DNA of 64,000 nucleotides from Riptortus pedestris. Its lineage: Eukaryota; Arthropoda; Insecta; Hemiptera; Alydidae. The notes under the pieces were generated by a model. That model saw only the letters and a program-made list of their open reading frames with translations, did not search any database and was not told where the DNA came from. The position numbers were made by a program, and so were the translations under genes. Position 1 is the stretch's first letter. Each line of letters starts with the position of its first letter. Shown piece after piece: positions 32,726-45,211 of the stretch. The DNA lies in the NCBI GenBank assembly GCA_019009955.1, contig CM032233.1, forward strand, positions 128,612,501-128,676,500. The letters are read 5' to 3'.

Positions 32726-33611
32726 ACCATCACACAGGGGCTGCGAAAACTCAACAGATTTCCCACGTGAAGTTTTACAAAAGAGAAATCTACATACTGT
32801 TAACACAACTCCACCGTGAATATTAAGTGAATAAATACAAACGGAAATGAGAAATCTTTCTGCCAGGTTCTCACCGGAAAGAAAAATAATTACTGAAATA
32901 CATCAGAATATAGGGCATAAATTTTATTGAAAACTATTTGCTATATCTTGTTCTGTAATTTATATCTGCCAGGTTCTCACCGGAAAGAAAAATAATTACT
33001 GAAATACATCAGAATATAGGGCATAAATTTTATTGAACACTATTTGCTATATCTTGTACTGTAATTTATAATGAGTCAGAACAATTTTTATATCAATCAA
33101 ATTTTAGTAGTCCAAGGGAAATCCCTTTATGGTACAATGTGGGCACCGTGTGAACATATATGGCAATGTATCTCGAATAATGAAGGCCTCTTGAAAAGGC
33201 AATATTTGAGTATTTAGGGCTTCTGAATAATGAGTTTGAATTATTAATATAACAGATGTATTGTGGTATGATGTAACGAAGAGTAGAGTAAGAGGGGTTT
33301 ACTAAAGGCTGAAAACTGAAAAATGCAAATATCTCGGTTAATATTCAAGATAGAGAATAAATGTATACAACAATATTTATAGTATATTTAATTTGCAATA
33401 AGATTGGTTTTATACAAGTTTTCGACCCAACGCACAGTAACGGAGATATTTTGATGTTTCGAAAAACCCCCCTCTAAACCCCCCTCCCAATAGTCAGATT
33501 TCAGCCATTAACGAACTTCATTCTATTTCCATAAAACGATTAAATATCGAGTTTGGTAACTATGAAACAAAAATTGCGACCGCTAGAGCGTTAACAGACA
33601 AATATATGTCT
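32726..33611 (-). repeat. RepA long variant, left end missing, with a 106-bp tandem duplication
   Basis: Right end at 32726 and body to the microsatellite position at 33600. 32861-32966 and 32967-33072 are two near-identical 106-bp units (TGCCAGGTTCTCACCGGAAA start), absent from other copies. Confidence 0.75.
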
Positions 33612-33614
33612 ATA

Positions 33615-33717
33615 TTAGCAGATTTCCCTTAAGGGAAATCAGCTATTGAGGTTGTACTCATGACGGAATTTTCGAAATTTTTCTTCACATGATGACGAAA
33701 ATGAAGTCAGTTCAAAA

Positions 33718-33775
<58 letters not shown>

Positions 33776-34331
33776 CTGTTACCGCTCTAGCGGTCGCAAT
33801 TTTTGTTTGATCGTTAAAACTCGATATTTAGTCGTTTTATGTAAAAAAAAAATCAAGTTCTTTAATGGTTGAAATCGGACCAGGGGGGGAGGGGTTGAGT
33901 TGAGGAATTTCGAAAATTCTAAATATCTCAGTTACTATACGTCTTATCGAAAAATGGTTAGAACCAACATTGTTGAAAATTAAATTTACTATAAATATTG
34001 TTATATACATGTATTCTCTATCTTGAATATTAACCGAGATATTTGCATTTTTATTAAATCTGGGGACTAACTGACGAGTGACTTTCTGGCCAAAAACTAG
34101 TACGGCCGTTTCCTTAACTGCTCGGCTCTCGTGAAATTTCTCTATTGTAAAACATCACGTGGGAAATCTGCTTAGTTTACGCAGCCTCTGCGTGACGGAC
34201 TTTATATAATTTTGAACGGACCTCATTTTCGTCATCTCGATGGACGTCGAAGGACATTTGAAGAAATTTTTTGAAAATCGCGTCATGAGTACGACATCAA
34301 TAGCAGATTTCGCTCAAGGTAAATCTGCTAA
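33615..34331 (+). repeat. Fold-back RepA, second example
   Basis: Complete plus-strand copy (33615-34200; (TA)n at 33719-33771; right end GCGTGACGGAC) followed by TTTATATAATTTTGAACGG and the inverted left end to GCTAA at 34331. Same arrangement as 16901-17640. Confidence 0.75.
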
Positions 34332-34372
34332 AAATGTCCTAAAACGTCTCTATATACATAATTTCCATGAAG

Positions 34373-34671
34373 CGGGGGCTGCGTAAACTAAGCTGTGTTC
34401 CCACATGTTGGAAAGACACACTACTGATCTCATCTCAGCATATATATTCTCTATTTCCTAAAAAGTCCGTCACGAAGGGGCTGCGGAAACAAAGCAGATT
34501 TCCCACGTAAAGTTATACAATAGAGAAATCTACATACAAGTGCCGAATAGTTAGGGAAACGGCCGAACTAGCTTTCAGCGAGAACATAGCTCGTCCGTTA
34601 CACTTGGTAAAAATGCAAATATCTTGGTTAATATTCAAGATAGAGAACACACACACACACACACACACACA

Positions 34672-34741
<70 letters not shown>

Positions 34742-34864
34742 TTTTGAACGGACCTCAATTTCGTCATCTCCTGGGTAGTAACGATTGACATTTAAAGATA
34801 TTTTTCTAAAATTGCGTTAGGAGTACGACCTCAATAGATGGTTTTCCTTAAGGGAAATCTGATA
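34373..34864 (-). repeat. RepA second-subfamily end, then a deleted RepA
   Basis: 34373-34458 is the second-subfamily right end (CTGATCTCATCTCAGC). 34465-34864 is a RepA with both ends but most of the body deleted: it jumps from TTCAAGATAGAGAA into (CA)n (34648-34671) and (TA)n (34674-34738). Confidence 0.7.
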
Positions 34865-34871
34865 AAAAAAA

Positions 34872-35023
34872 ATCCGATGAGCAGAAGTGGGCTGTAAATA
34901 AAATCTTAATTTATGACGTCATCACACCAACTATTTGAATGTATCTCATTTAATAAAGGTCTGCTATATACAATATTTTGTATTTATGTTTCGAATAAGA
35001 CGATTCATGGTATATTCTCCATT
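34872..35023 (-). repeat. RepA-related internal fragment
   Basis: Contains ATGACGTCATCACA and AATAAAGGTCTGCTATATAC, seen also near 45345 and 50000. It belongs to the second subfamily. Confidence 0.5.
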
Positions 35024-35160
35024 TTAGCAGATTTCCCTTAAGGGAAATCAGCTATTGAGGTTGTACTCATGACGGAATTTTCGACATTTTTCTTCAAATG
35101 TCCATCGATCCTACCTAGTAGATGACGAAAATGAGGTCCGTTCAAAACTGTATATATATA

Positions 35161-35193
<33 letters not shown>

Positions 35194-35738
35194 ATATATT
35201 TGTCTGTTACCGCTCTAGCGGTCGCAATTTTTGTTTGATCCTTACCAAACTTCATATTTAAGCGTTTCATGTAAAAAGAAAGATCAAGTTCGTTAACGGC
35301 TGAAATCGGACCAGTGGGAGGGGGGGTTTAGAGGGGGGATTTTCGAAAATTCGAAATATCTCCGTTACTATACGTCGGATCAAAAGATTGTATAGAACCA
35401 ATCTTATTGCAAATTAAATTTACTATAAATATTGTTCTATACATTAATTCTCTATCTTGAATATTAACAGAGATATTTGCATTTGTATTCTGCGTGTCAC
35501 CAATAGGCTATGTTCGGAGTTTCCGACGAGAGCTCTGGTGGCCGTTTCTATAACTATCGTCCCTCGTGAATCGGTTTAGAGGTTAGGTTAACTGTTAGAA
35601 ACTACTGGGTTATTACGCCCTAAATAATGTTTTAGGTTTAGAGGTTTTTTACTACTACAGTTGTTATTAGGCAGATTTCTCTATTGTAAAACTTCACGTG
35701 GGAAATCTGCTTAGTTTACGCAGCCCCTGCGTGACGGA
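35024..35738 (+). repeat. RepA, complete
   Basis: TTAGCAGATTTCCCTTAAGG at 35024 and right end GCGTGACGGAA at 35738. It carries a ~60-bp extra segment near 35583-35640. It is paired inversely with 35757-36368. Confidence 0.8.
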
Positions 35739-35756
35739 ATTTTTTATGGAGGTTCT

Positions 35757-36177
35757 GGTATGTTGCGTAAACTAAGCAGATTTCCCACGTGAAATTTTAC
35801 GATAGAGAAATTTCAAGAGTCGAGCAGTTAAGTAAACGGCCGAACTAGCTTTTGGTGGGGAAAGTCACCCGACCGTTAGCCGCCCAGATTTAAGAAAAGT
35901 GCAAATATCTCTGTTAATATTTAAGATAGAGAATAAATGTATATAACAATATTTATAGTAAATTTAATTTACAATAAGATTGATTCTGAACAAAGATTCG
36001 ATCCGACGTATAGTAACGGAGATATTTCGAATATTCGGAAATCCTCGCCTCTCAACCCCCCTCCCACTGGTCCGATTTCAGCCGATAACGAACTTGATCT
36101 TTCTTTTTACATAAAGCGACTAAATATCGAGTTTGGTAACGATCAAACAAAAATTGCGACCGCTAGAGCGGTAACAG

Positions 36178-36247
<70 letters not shown>

Positions 36248-36368
36248 TTGAACGGACCTCATTTTCGTCATCTACTAGGTAGGATTGATGGACATTTGAA
36301 GAAAAATTTCGAAAATTCCGTCATGAGTAGAACCTCAATAGCTGATTTCCCTTAAGGTAAACTTGCTA
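35757..36368 (-). repeat. RepA, complete
   Basis: Inverse copy whose right end starts at GTTGCGTAAACTAAGCAG, only ~20 bp from the right end of 35024-35738. The two make a ~1.3-kb palindrome-like structure. (TA)n at 36181-36244. Confidence 0.8.
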
Positions 36369-36669
36369 AAATGGGGGTTTACCGAAGGCTAACAACTAAA
36401 AAATGCAATTACCTGGGTTAATAATGTTAGATAACGAAAGAAGTACATACAGCATTTATAGAACATTAAATTTGCAATAAGATTGATTCTATAAACTTTT
36501 TCGATCGAACCTATAATAACGGAGATATTCTCCAGTTTTCTAAACTCCCCTCCAATGGTTCGATTTCAGCCTTTACCGAACATTATCTTTATTTTTATAG
36601 AAAACTATTAAATATCCAGTTTGGTAACGATGAAACAAACATTGCGGCGGCTAGACCGTTAACAGACAC

Positions 36670-36725
<56 letters not shown>

Positions 36726-38433
36726 TAGCTCAGATACCGCGTGCTTCGCCCGGGAATCTCATTTACTAGCGGCTGGATGGTGATGGTATATTCTTTGGCA
36801 AGGCAATTTACTTTGCACAATCATTTAGAACATATTACCCTTACCGAGTGTATAGGGTTAATACCCGTTCGTTTCTGATGGATTTGATAATAAATAAAAT
36901 TAATCTTTTTATGTAAGACTTCACTGTCCTCTGATATTTCATATTTCCCGTTTCCTGTGCATTATGCATAGATTTAAGTTATTAAGGACAAAATATTATA
37001 ATTTGAAGTATCTTTTTCCAGGTGAGGTACCTGATAGTTTCATACATTGACACAAAGAATTGTTGAGACATATTTCTCTAAATAACAAAATAAACAACTT
37101 TTATTATGTGCATATTTGCCGAAACCCCCAAATAGGAAACGAAATATCACTATTTTTAATTCTCAGGCCTCCCTTATAACCCCCTCATCTTCTTCCCGTC
37201 CCTAGAAATGTTAATATTGCTTATTATAAGGAAAGGGCGTTAGTACTAAAGTACACATACCCAGTGTTGTTTATTTAGCTCGGTTGAGTGTTTTGTGACT
37301 AAAATAAAATTGTTCACTCCCCTCTATTAGCTTATAGCGTATAAAACTCAATTTAGCTTCCGATACGGCAAAAGTGCATAAAACAAAATTATTCTTAAAA
37401 ACAAAATAAACAACTTTTGTTTATGTGCATATTTGTCTGAAAAAGCAATAGTAACGGAAATATCGGCTATTTTTTAATTTCAGGCCACCTTTATAACCCC
37501 CACTCCAGCCCGTCCTCACTAGAAATGTTAGTATTCTTATTATAGGAAAATTCGTTAGTTATCAATCACGATGCAAAGAAGATAGCCGATTTGGTATAAG
37601 TTTCGGTTGATCCTTTTGTGCCAATAAAATTGTGGACACCCGCATAGTTTTTAGCGTAAAACTCATTATACTTCCGTATACGGCAAAAGTGCATATAACA
37701 AAAAGTTTACTCTAATAACAAAATATTAACAAAATAAAACAACTTTTGTTATTATGTGCATATTTGCTGAAAAACGAATAGAAAACGAAATATCGCTATT
37801 TTTAATTTCAGGTCCCTCTCCTTATAACCCCCCTCCTCTGCCCGTCCCTAGAAATGTTAGTATGGCTTATTATAAGGGAAATTCGTTAGTTTTAATTCAC
37901 AAGCGAGTTTGTATTTATAGTTCGGTTGAGTCCCTTATTGTGCCAAATAAAATTGTGGACATCCCCGCTATAGTTTTTAGGTATAACTCATATATACCTC
38001 CGTTATTATACGGCCAAAAGTGAATATAACAACAGTTACTCTAAAATACAAAATAAAACACCTTTGTTATGGGCATATTTGCGTGACAAAAGCAATAGAG
38101 AAAACGAAATATTATCGCTATTTTTATTTCAGCAGGCCCCCCTTAAACCCCCCACTCCTGTTCGTCTTGAGAATATTACATATAGCCTAAAAGTCTAAGT
38201 TTGGTCCTAGTAGTAATATACATACCAAGTGTCATAAAATTCGGGTCAGAGCGCCGGTTTTATTCGCGTGAAAAAGGTAACAAACAAACAAACAAAACAA
38301 ACAAATAAACAATACAAACAAACAAACAGACACCAAAGAAAACAAAAATGCAAGTTAATGGTGTTCCATGACAAGTGAAACGAAAAGTTATCGTGAAATT
38401 CGCGAAAAAAATCAATGTACAGACAGAGGTTAC

Positions 38434-38489
<56 letters not shown>

Positions 38490-38582
38490 GAACGGACCTC
38501 ATTTTCGCTATCTTCTGGGTTGGATCGATGGAAATATTTCGAAATTCGCGTTATGGGTACAACCTCAATAGCTGATTTCTCC
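36369..38582 (-). repeat. RepA split by a Helitron at its TA tract
   Basis: Body at 36372-36670 and left block at 38485-38582 (TTTCGAACGGACCTC...). The Helitron 36725-38484 lies between, inside or beside the microsatellite. Confidence 0.7.
36725..38484 (-). mobile_element. Helitron, long copy
   Basis: The 3' end in reverse is GAGCTAA (36725-36731), preceded by a damaged hairpin. The body has about five internal ~300-bp units (ATAACAAAATAAACAAC motif repeated). The 5' part has the (TTTG)n region (38278-38330), CATGTACAGACAGAGG-like block and TA tract. No ORF. Confidence 0.75.
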
Positions 38583-38916
38583 AGCTACAAAAGGATTTAG
38601 TGATATTGCGATGAGAAAAAAAGAAAGGAAATGCAATCTATTCTTTTCTAATTAAATAAATGAACGAAGGTTTTTTTTTTCCAGCGTAGACCCTTCGTTT
38701 AGGATTTAATCGCGGACTAGTACAAAGGGAGATAAAAAAAGTTCCGTAGGGTTTAATCAAGGGAGGAATGTAAATTCGTAGTTATTGAGCTGGAATAGGT
38801 TAGGTAAAGAAATTTATAGGGCATTTCGCCACAGCTATAACTCCCTTACCCACCCCCTCGTCCCTTTTAAAAAGTTATCCTCCCTTAGTTGCTCTCACCC
38901 CAATTACAAAAAAGAA
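38583..38916. other. Unassigned spacer
   Basis: No feature recognised. Confidence 0.35.
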
Positions 38917-39583
38917 GTCCGTCACGCAGGGGCTGCGTAAACTAAGCAGATTTCCCACGTGAAGTTTTACAATAGAGAAATCTGCATACTGGTAACAGAA
39001 TACCACCGTGATTAGATAATGAGAAATCTTTCAGTTAATTAAAATAAATTCCCAACTGAAACTTCTGAATTGTAAGAATAATTTATATTTTAATAACTCA
39101 AATTTTAGTAGTCGAAGAACTAAAGAAGGGGGGAGGGCGGATGAACAGAACGTATTTGCATAAATCTCATAAAGAAACGAAGGTAAGGTAAGGTTAAAAA
39201 CGACAGGTTAGAAGAAGCTTCCACCTGATCCCAGAAATGACGAAGATGGCCGACGTAATCCGAACTATACCCTACCACACACTTCATAAAAATGCAAATA
39301 TCTCGGTTAATATTCAAGATAGAGAATAAATGTATATAACAATATTTATAGTAAATTTAATTTGCAATAAGATTGGTTCTATACCTAGATTGCTTCTATA
39401 TTTTTCGATACGATGCATAATAACGGAGATATTTTGAATTTTCGAAAATCCCCCTCTAAACCCCCCTCCCTCTGGTCCGATTTCAGCCATTAAGGAACTT
39501 GATCTGCCTTTTTACATAAAACGGTTAAATATCGAGTTTCGTGACGATCAAAACAAAAATTGCGACCGCTAGAGCGTTAACAG

Positions 39584-39641
<58 letters not shown>

Positions 39642-39912
39642 ATATATGTATGTCTATAAATCTGAGGTGTTTATGTTCTTTTCGGAGCTTTTGTTAATAC
39701 CTAATATAAATATAACCTGGTCGAAAACATTAACAAAATTATATATTGTATATATATATATTTATTTATCTATATAGTATATATATAATTTTGAACAGAC
39801 CTCATTTTCGTCATCTCCTGGGTAGGGTCGATGGACATTTGAAGAAATTTTTCGAAACTCGCGTCATGAGTACGACCTCAATAGCTGATTTCCCTAAAGG
39901 GAAATCTGCTAA
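38917..39912 (-). repeat. RepA, complete, third internal variant
   Basis: Both termini are intact. It has an internal segment with AAGGTAAGGTAAGG (39180-39195), shared with 46321-47153. Two separated TA tracts enclose a ~110-bp insertion (39640-39750). Confidence 0.8.
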
Positions 39913-39913
39913 A

Positions 39914-40382
39914 AGAAGGGGATGCGTAAACAAAGCTGGTTTCCCACGTGCTCGTTTGACAGAGTAGCGATCTCATATCACCACATATTCCTTATTTCTG
40001 AGTGAAAATCCTATGAGAAGAACTAATGAGTTACTGAAGACAAAAAAAAAGTAATTCTAAAATACAAGAGGTGATAAGAAATCTTTCCCCTCCCAACGGG
40101 AAGCGTCTGAAATGTAAACAAACAGGTTTGCTAACATCTCACCAGAATAACAATTACTCAAATTTATTAAAACAAAACATATTAGTTTTATTGAAAACTA
40201 TTACTATATCTATGTAGGTACTGTAATTTATAATGAATCAAAATAATTTTCATCTTAATCAATCATATTTTACTAGTCCAAGAACTTAATATACAATATT
40301 TATAGTAAATTTAATTTTAATTTAGAATAAGATTGATTCTATTCGATCCGACGGATACATTTCGATTTTCGAAAATGCTCCC

Positions 40383-40439
<57 letters not shown>

Positions 40440-40547
40440 TGGACCTCATTTTCGTCATCCCTGGGTAGGATCGATGGACATTTGAGAAATATTTCGAAAA
40501 TCGCGTCATGAGTACGGCCTCAATAGCTGATTGTGGAATCTGCTAAC
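39914..40547 (-). repeat. RepA second-subfamily end, then a RepA body
   Basis: 39914-40010 is the second-subfamily right end. 40080-40547 is a body with long TA tract (40388-40436) and left block ending GGAATCTGCTAAC. Confidence 0.65.
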
Positions 40548-41103
40548 AGGTGCTCGGTCGCAGAAGAATACTGCTTGCTTTCAACAACACTTATTGCAAA
40601 GCACGAAGTGCACTCCGTACAACACATTTAAATTATATAGGAGTAAACATTAGTATGTGCTCCAAATATTCATCAAAATCTTACATCTTTGAAAAGCTAA
40701 TCGATAGACATACGCATACAAGTGAATTACTTTCTCTCTCGAAAGTGTGCCAGTCTTCAAAAATCATTGGTCGAGCGATTCAAGGGTCCTAGGAATCAAT
40801 TCGGAGTTGATTTTTGTTTTTAAGACTCAGGTTGTTGGTGGAGAGGAAGAATGTGAGGGAAGTATAGTAGTAGTCGGAGGGGGGGGGGGTTATATTCCCC
40901 CTGGAGATGAGATTTGAAGAGCTCGTAGCTTGGACCATTTCCTTTAGGCCCCAGCCTTATCGACATCATCCCACACACTTGAACAATACCCATCCCAGCA
41001 AAGGCCAATACACATTTACTCTTTTGCAACTCAGGCCAAATTTTATTTTCCTCTTTCTACCCCCTTTTATGCTTTAAACATAAAAATAGCCAGATTGTTG
41101 TTA
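40548..41103. other. Unassigned
   Basis: Two ORFs (40550-40792 plus, 40820-41029 minus) lack recognisable domains. A G run is at 40878-40889. Confidence 0.35.
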
Positions 41104-42025
41104 AAAAGTCCGTCAACCAGGGGCTGCGTAGACTAAGCCGATTTCCCAACGCGAAGGTTTACAATAGATAAATATACATACAGGTAACACTACAGTGAAT
41201 TATCAGTAAATTTACAATACAAGTTAACAATCTCCACTACGGAAAGCAACTGAATTGTAAACAAACAGGCCAGCCAGCCTCGTAGCGCACAGTGGTGCGA
41301 AGCCGGCAAAAACCTATTTCAGCAAAAGTTGAAATTTGGTTTTGAGAATTTGATTTCTTTATAGTTAAGTGGTTGTACCTTTGTGTTTGGGTGGCCTTTT
41401 TAATTAATATGATTTCAATTGCCAATAGAATAACATTTAAATCGACATTCCTTTTTTTTCACAAAATAATCCAACTTCTAAGCCAAATTTAAAAGATAAA
41501 TTCTGACCCTTAAGACTGTCTATTGACAAATTTCATTCTGGCAACGTTAATACTGTATGTTTCAAGTTTTTTGTTGGTTTCTAATTTGTTTTTAATCCGT
41601 TACGTATAAGCCCTTAAAACGAGTTCTAACAAAATAGAGATAAATTCCTAAATTTCTTTCTTCGTATAAAGTTTCAAAAAAAGCTCCACAAAGCTCCAAG
41701 CTCTAACTTATATTTTCTTCAAGATTAAGCCCATGAGTAACTATTTTATAAATATCTCATCCACCTTCGTCCACTTTTGTGAGAAATTGAGGTTTAAAGA
41801 AAATTTACCAACAATAAGTACCGGGCATTAGGCGCTCTGTTTATTCAGGATGTTTACTAAATGGAATTATAGGATCGAGGATTTATTTATTACTCGTATT
41901 TTACTTTTTCAGTTCATGTTTCGAAGTGCTTGGGCGAACTTATAAAGTAATTTTTAAGGTGTTTAAAATATTTTAAAATGTCGGATTTTACAGTTCCTTA
42001 GTGTTTTATGTAATGTGCTTTTTGA

Positions 42026-42200
42026 AACGAGCCAATTTTTAGACCTCTTCAGGAAAAGTACCGGCATTTTCCCGACGAAGTTATTTCGCAAATTATAGCT
42101 GAAATTAAAAAAAGGTTCGTACCTCATTTTCAACAGCGACTGAGGCAAGTGCATTACAAGAAGTCGACATTTTTAGAAAAATTTAGCTCCTGGTTAAAGG
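42026..42200 (+). pseudogene. Exon-like open stretch, possible Transib N-terminal part
   Basis: Open for 58 codons (FRPLQEKYRHFPDEVISQII... to FLEKFSSWLKG). It ends at a splice-donor-like GTGAGT (42201-42206), with a pyrimidine-rich stretch and CAG 48 nt on (42246-42248). The Trp-Leu at the end recalls N-terminal regions of Transib transposases, but that is a weak resemblance. Bacterial-style start not applicable. Confidence 0.3.
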
Positions 42201-42359
42201 GTGAGTTTAATATTTCTTTCATTTTTATTCATTATTATTATTATTCAGATTTATATTCGTTCATTTTTTGTTGCTGGGGTTCGTCAGAACGAAATACTGA
42301 AACACAAAAATGGAATTTTAGAAAAGTTAAAAAACCACGACCTTTCAGTTGATATCCAC

Positions 42360-43060
42360 CGAGCTACAAATTCCAAAAGTAACCCCATCTATAGAACTAT
42401 ATCCAGCTTCAATATATCCAGCCCGGAGAACTACCTGACATTTAGAACAAACATAAAAAAGCTAAAATCTGTTAGCCAATTAAGAGTATCAAGCTCAGAG
42501 TACACAAAACTTCAATCACGAAACAAAACTTTTTCATTCAAAGCTCTGGAACCTTGCAATTTTTGTAACCAATTCATCCCGTAGTATCTCACATATACTT
42601 CTCTACTGTGAAAATCTCATTGAAGATAGAAATAAATATCTACGAACACTTTCCTCAGCAGTCAGTGATGTACATAAAATTGAAGAGATACTCAGTATCG
42701 ATAGCCTCGAAAAACTACACAACATTTACTACTTCATCACTTCAGCATGCAATACTCTGGAATATATAAGTGCTGATGGACCACACTCCAGTTAAATGTT
42801 ATAATAAGACGAATTTATATAATTATAGAATGCTATTAGTTATCTTTATGTATTATATTTACTGTTTACTCTATATTGCTTTTTTTTTTGTTTTTCTTTT
42901 ATTCTTTTTTTATTGCCATATTACTATTGAACTCAAGAATTTGGATTTAATTTATTTATTTAAAAGACAGAATTGTTATTTGTTTATTTAATTCGTACAA
43001 GATATAAATCTTTAACAAATAAATATATATTCTATTCTATATATTCTATTCATTTTTTGT
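42360..43060 (+). pseudogene. LINE 3' end with CCHC knuckle
   Basis: The frame 42201-42584 ends with ...FKALEPCNFCNQF, then a one-base shift gives SISHILLYCENLIEDRNKYL and on to a stop at 42793-42795 (ISADGPHSS). C-x2-C...H-x4-C is the zinc knuckle at the C-terminus of I/Jockey/R1-type ORF2. The 3' untranslated region is AT-rich and ends in TATTC repeats (43028-43055), a likely simple-repeat tail. It lies inside the Transib-like element. Confidence 0.5.
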
Positions 43061-44134
43061 TGCATATATTTTTTAACTCTTTGGGCAGGATATGCTTTTA
43101 TGTAAATTGATTTGAATATGTATTATATATCTCTTTTATTATGTTTATTCAAATTTAAATAAAATAATTTATTGATTTATTTATTTAATGAATTATGAAT
43201 TTCAATAAATAAAATAATTGAATAAGAAAATGTAAATAAAATGTTCATATTGAAGGAAGAATATTTTTATTTTTTCATTCGAAATAAGTTTTTGTGTAAA
43301 TTTTACTTGGATTGATTATAATCTTATTGAAAATGTTTACATTATCCTTAACGAGTAGAGGTTTTGAAACGTATTCATGTTTAGTTCTTTGTTTTATTCT
43401 ATTACAAAACAACATTTTCAACAACGTCAACATAAATTATAAATATTATAAAGCATTTTTTAAAGTAGTTTCAAAGTTAATAGGTTTTTACCGCTTATTG
43501 TGGCTTTTGGACCACTGTGTTGCGCTGCATAGATAGACCGGAAAGACAAACAATTTATGAAATATATCTGTGTATAACATATTAATTTCATTGAAAACAA
43601 TTTACTAAAGCTAGTGCTGTAATTTTTAATGAATCATAATCAGTTTATTTCATTCACTCAAATTTTAGTAATCCAAAAACAAAAGGAAGGGGGGGGGTTA
43701 ACAGAACGTATTTGCACATATCTCACAAAGTAAAAGTTCAATGAAAACAATATTTGGTATTTAGGCTTCGAATAATGTGGTTTATTGTATAACAGAGCAT
43801 TACACACACGAGAGTATTCTACACTAGTAGAAGTGGGGGTTTACTGAAGGCTGAAAACCGAAAAATGCATTTATCTCGGTTAATATTCAAAATAGAGAAT
43901 AAATGTACAATATTTATAGTACATCTACTTTGCAATAAGATTTATTCTATACACTTTTACGATCCGACTTATAGTAACGCAGATATTTTGAATTTTCAAA
44001 ATTCTCTACTCTAAACCCCCCCCCTGGTCAGATTTCAACCGTTAACGAACTTGATCTTTCTTATTACATAAAACCACTAAATATCAAGTGTGGTAACGAT
44101 CAAACAAAAATTGCGACCGCTAGAGCGGTAACAG

Positions 44135-44185
<51 letters not shown>

Positions 44186-44201
44186 TATATATATATATAT
44201 A

Positions 44202-45001
44202 CTAGCTCAGATACCCGGCTTCGCCCGGGAATTCATTTGAGGCTGATTGGTGATGGTATTTTTTAGCAGGCTTTACATTGCACCTTATTTTAACATTTAC
44301 CCGTCACAGTGTTTAGGATTGATACCCGTCGTTGCCGGTGATTTGCTAATAATAGAATTATTTGTTCGATAATTCTTCACAGTCTACGATATTTTTATAT
44401 TTCCCGTCTCTTATACAAGTAAGGATGGTGAATTTTTAATTCAGGCCGCCCTTATAACCCCCCTCCCGTTCGAACCTAAAAATTTTAATATAACTTATAA
44501 TCATGGAAGAATTAATGCTAATTGACATACCGAGTTTTGTTAAGTTCGGTTCAGCCGTTAGTGCCCGATAAAGTTTTAACGTATAACTCAGTTATACTTA
44601 TGTATAAGACAAAAGTGTATATAACAAAAGTTACTCTAAATAACAAAATAAACAACTTTTGTTATGTGCGTAATTGCCGAAAAACCAATATAAAACGAAA
44701 TATAGCTATTTTTAATTTCAGGCCTTCCTTATATCCCCCACTCCTGTTCGTCTCAGAGAAAATTAATATAGCCTAAAGTCTAAGTTGGGTTAGTAGTAAT
44801 ATACATACCAAGTTTCATGAAATTCGGTTCAGCCGTTTATGCGTGAAAAGGTAACAAACAAACAAACAAACAAACAAACAAACAAACAAACAAACAAACA
44901 TACACGAAAGAAACAAAATGCAGATATGGTGTCTATGACATGTGAAACGAAAAGTTATCGTGAAATTTCGGGAAAAAAATCAATGTACAGTCAGAGGTTA
45001 C

Positions 45002-45050
<49 letters not shown>
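44202..45050 (-). mobile_element. Complete short Helitron
   Basis: 3' end CTAG at 44202-44205 (reverse) with hairpin CCCGGGCGAAGCCGGG. 5' end TC at 45050-45049, next to a GA tract. 849 bp with one internal unit, a (TTTG)n tract of about twelve repeats (44852-44900) and a TA tract. It is inserted in the RepA microsatellite. Confidence 0.8.
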
Positions 45051-45088
<38 letters not shown>

Positions 45089-45211
45089 TATATATATATA
45101 TACAGTTTTGAACGGACTTCATTTTCGTCATCTACTAGGTAGGATCGATGGACATTTGAAGAAAAATGTTGAAAATCGCGTCGTGAGTCATGAGTACGGA
45201 AAATCTGCTAA

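Larger units (their letters stand above)
41288..43519. mobile_element. Transib-like element with CACAGTGG ends
   Basis: Left tip CACAGTGGTGCGAAGCC and right tip, inverted, CACAGTGGTCCAAAAGCC; both arms then share AAAAACCTATT. Flanking 5-mers TAGCG and TTGCG differ by one base. 5-bp GC-rich duplications and CACNRTG-type ends are Transib features, and the first seven bases equal the RAG signal heptamer. A LINE fragment is nested inside. No clear transposase core is left. Confidence 0.5.
41104..45211 (-). repeat. RepA copy with two nested transposons
   Basis: Pieces in order: right end 41104-41282 (to AAACAAACAGGCCAGCC), [Transib-like 41288-43519], body 43535-44200 (from ACCGGAAAGACAAACAATT), [Helitron 44202-45050], left block 45095-45211. 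Together they give one long-variant RepA. Confidence 0.8.

Noticed and set aside
36181..36244. ORFs ending in long Tyr-Ile runs (here and at most TA tracts)
   Set aside because: They are translations of (TA)n microsatellites joined to RepA sequence and carry no protein signal.
40550..41029. Two ORFs in a unique stretch
   Set aside because: Open by chance as far as I can tell; no motif or similarity seen.
42770..43536. Two hydrophobic ORFs that could suggest membrane proteins
   Set aside because: They lie in AT-rich LINE 3' sequence and the end of the Transib-like element; T-rich DNA gives Phe/Leu/Tyr runs by chance.
41278..43540. hAT element (8-bp duplication)
   Set aside because: Flanks do not give a consistent 8-bp repeat, while a 5-bp pair with CACAGTGG tips fits Transib better.
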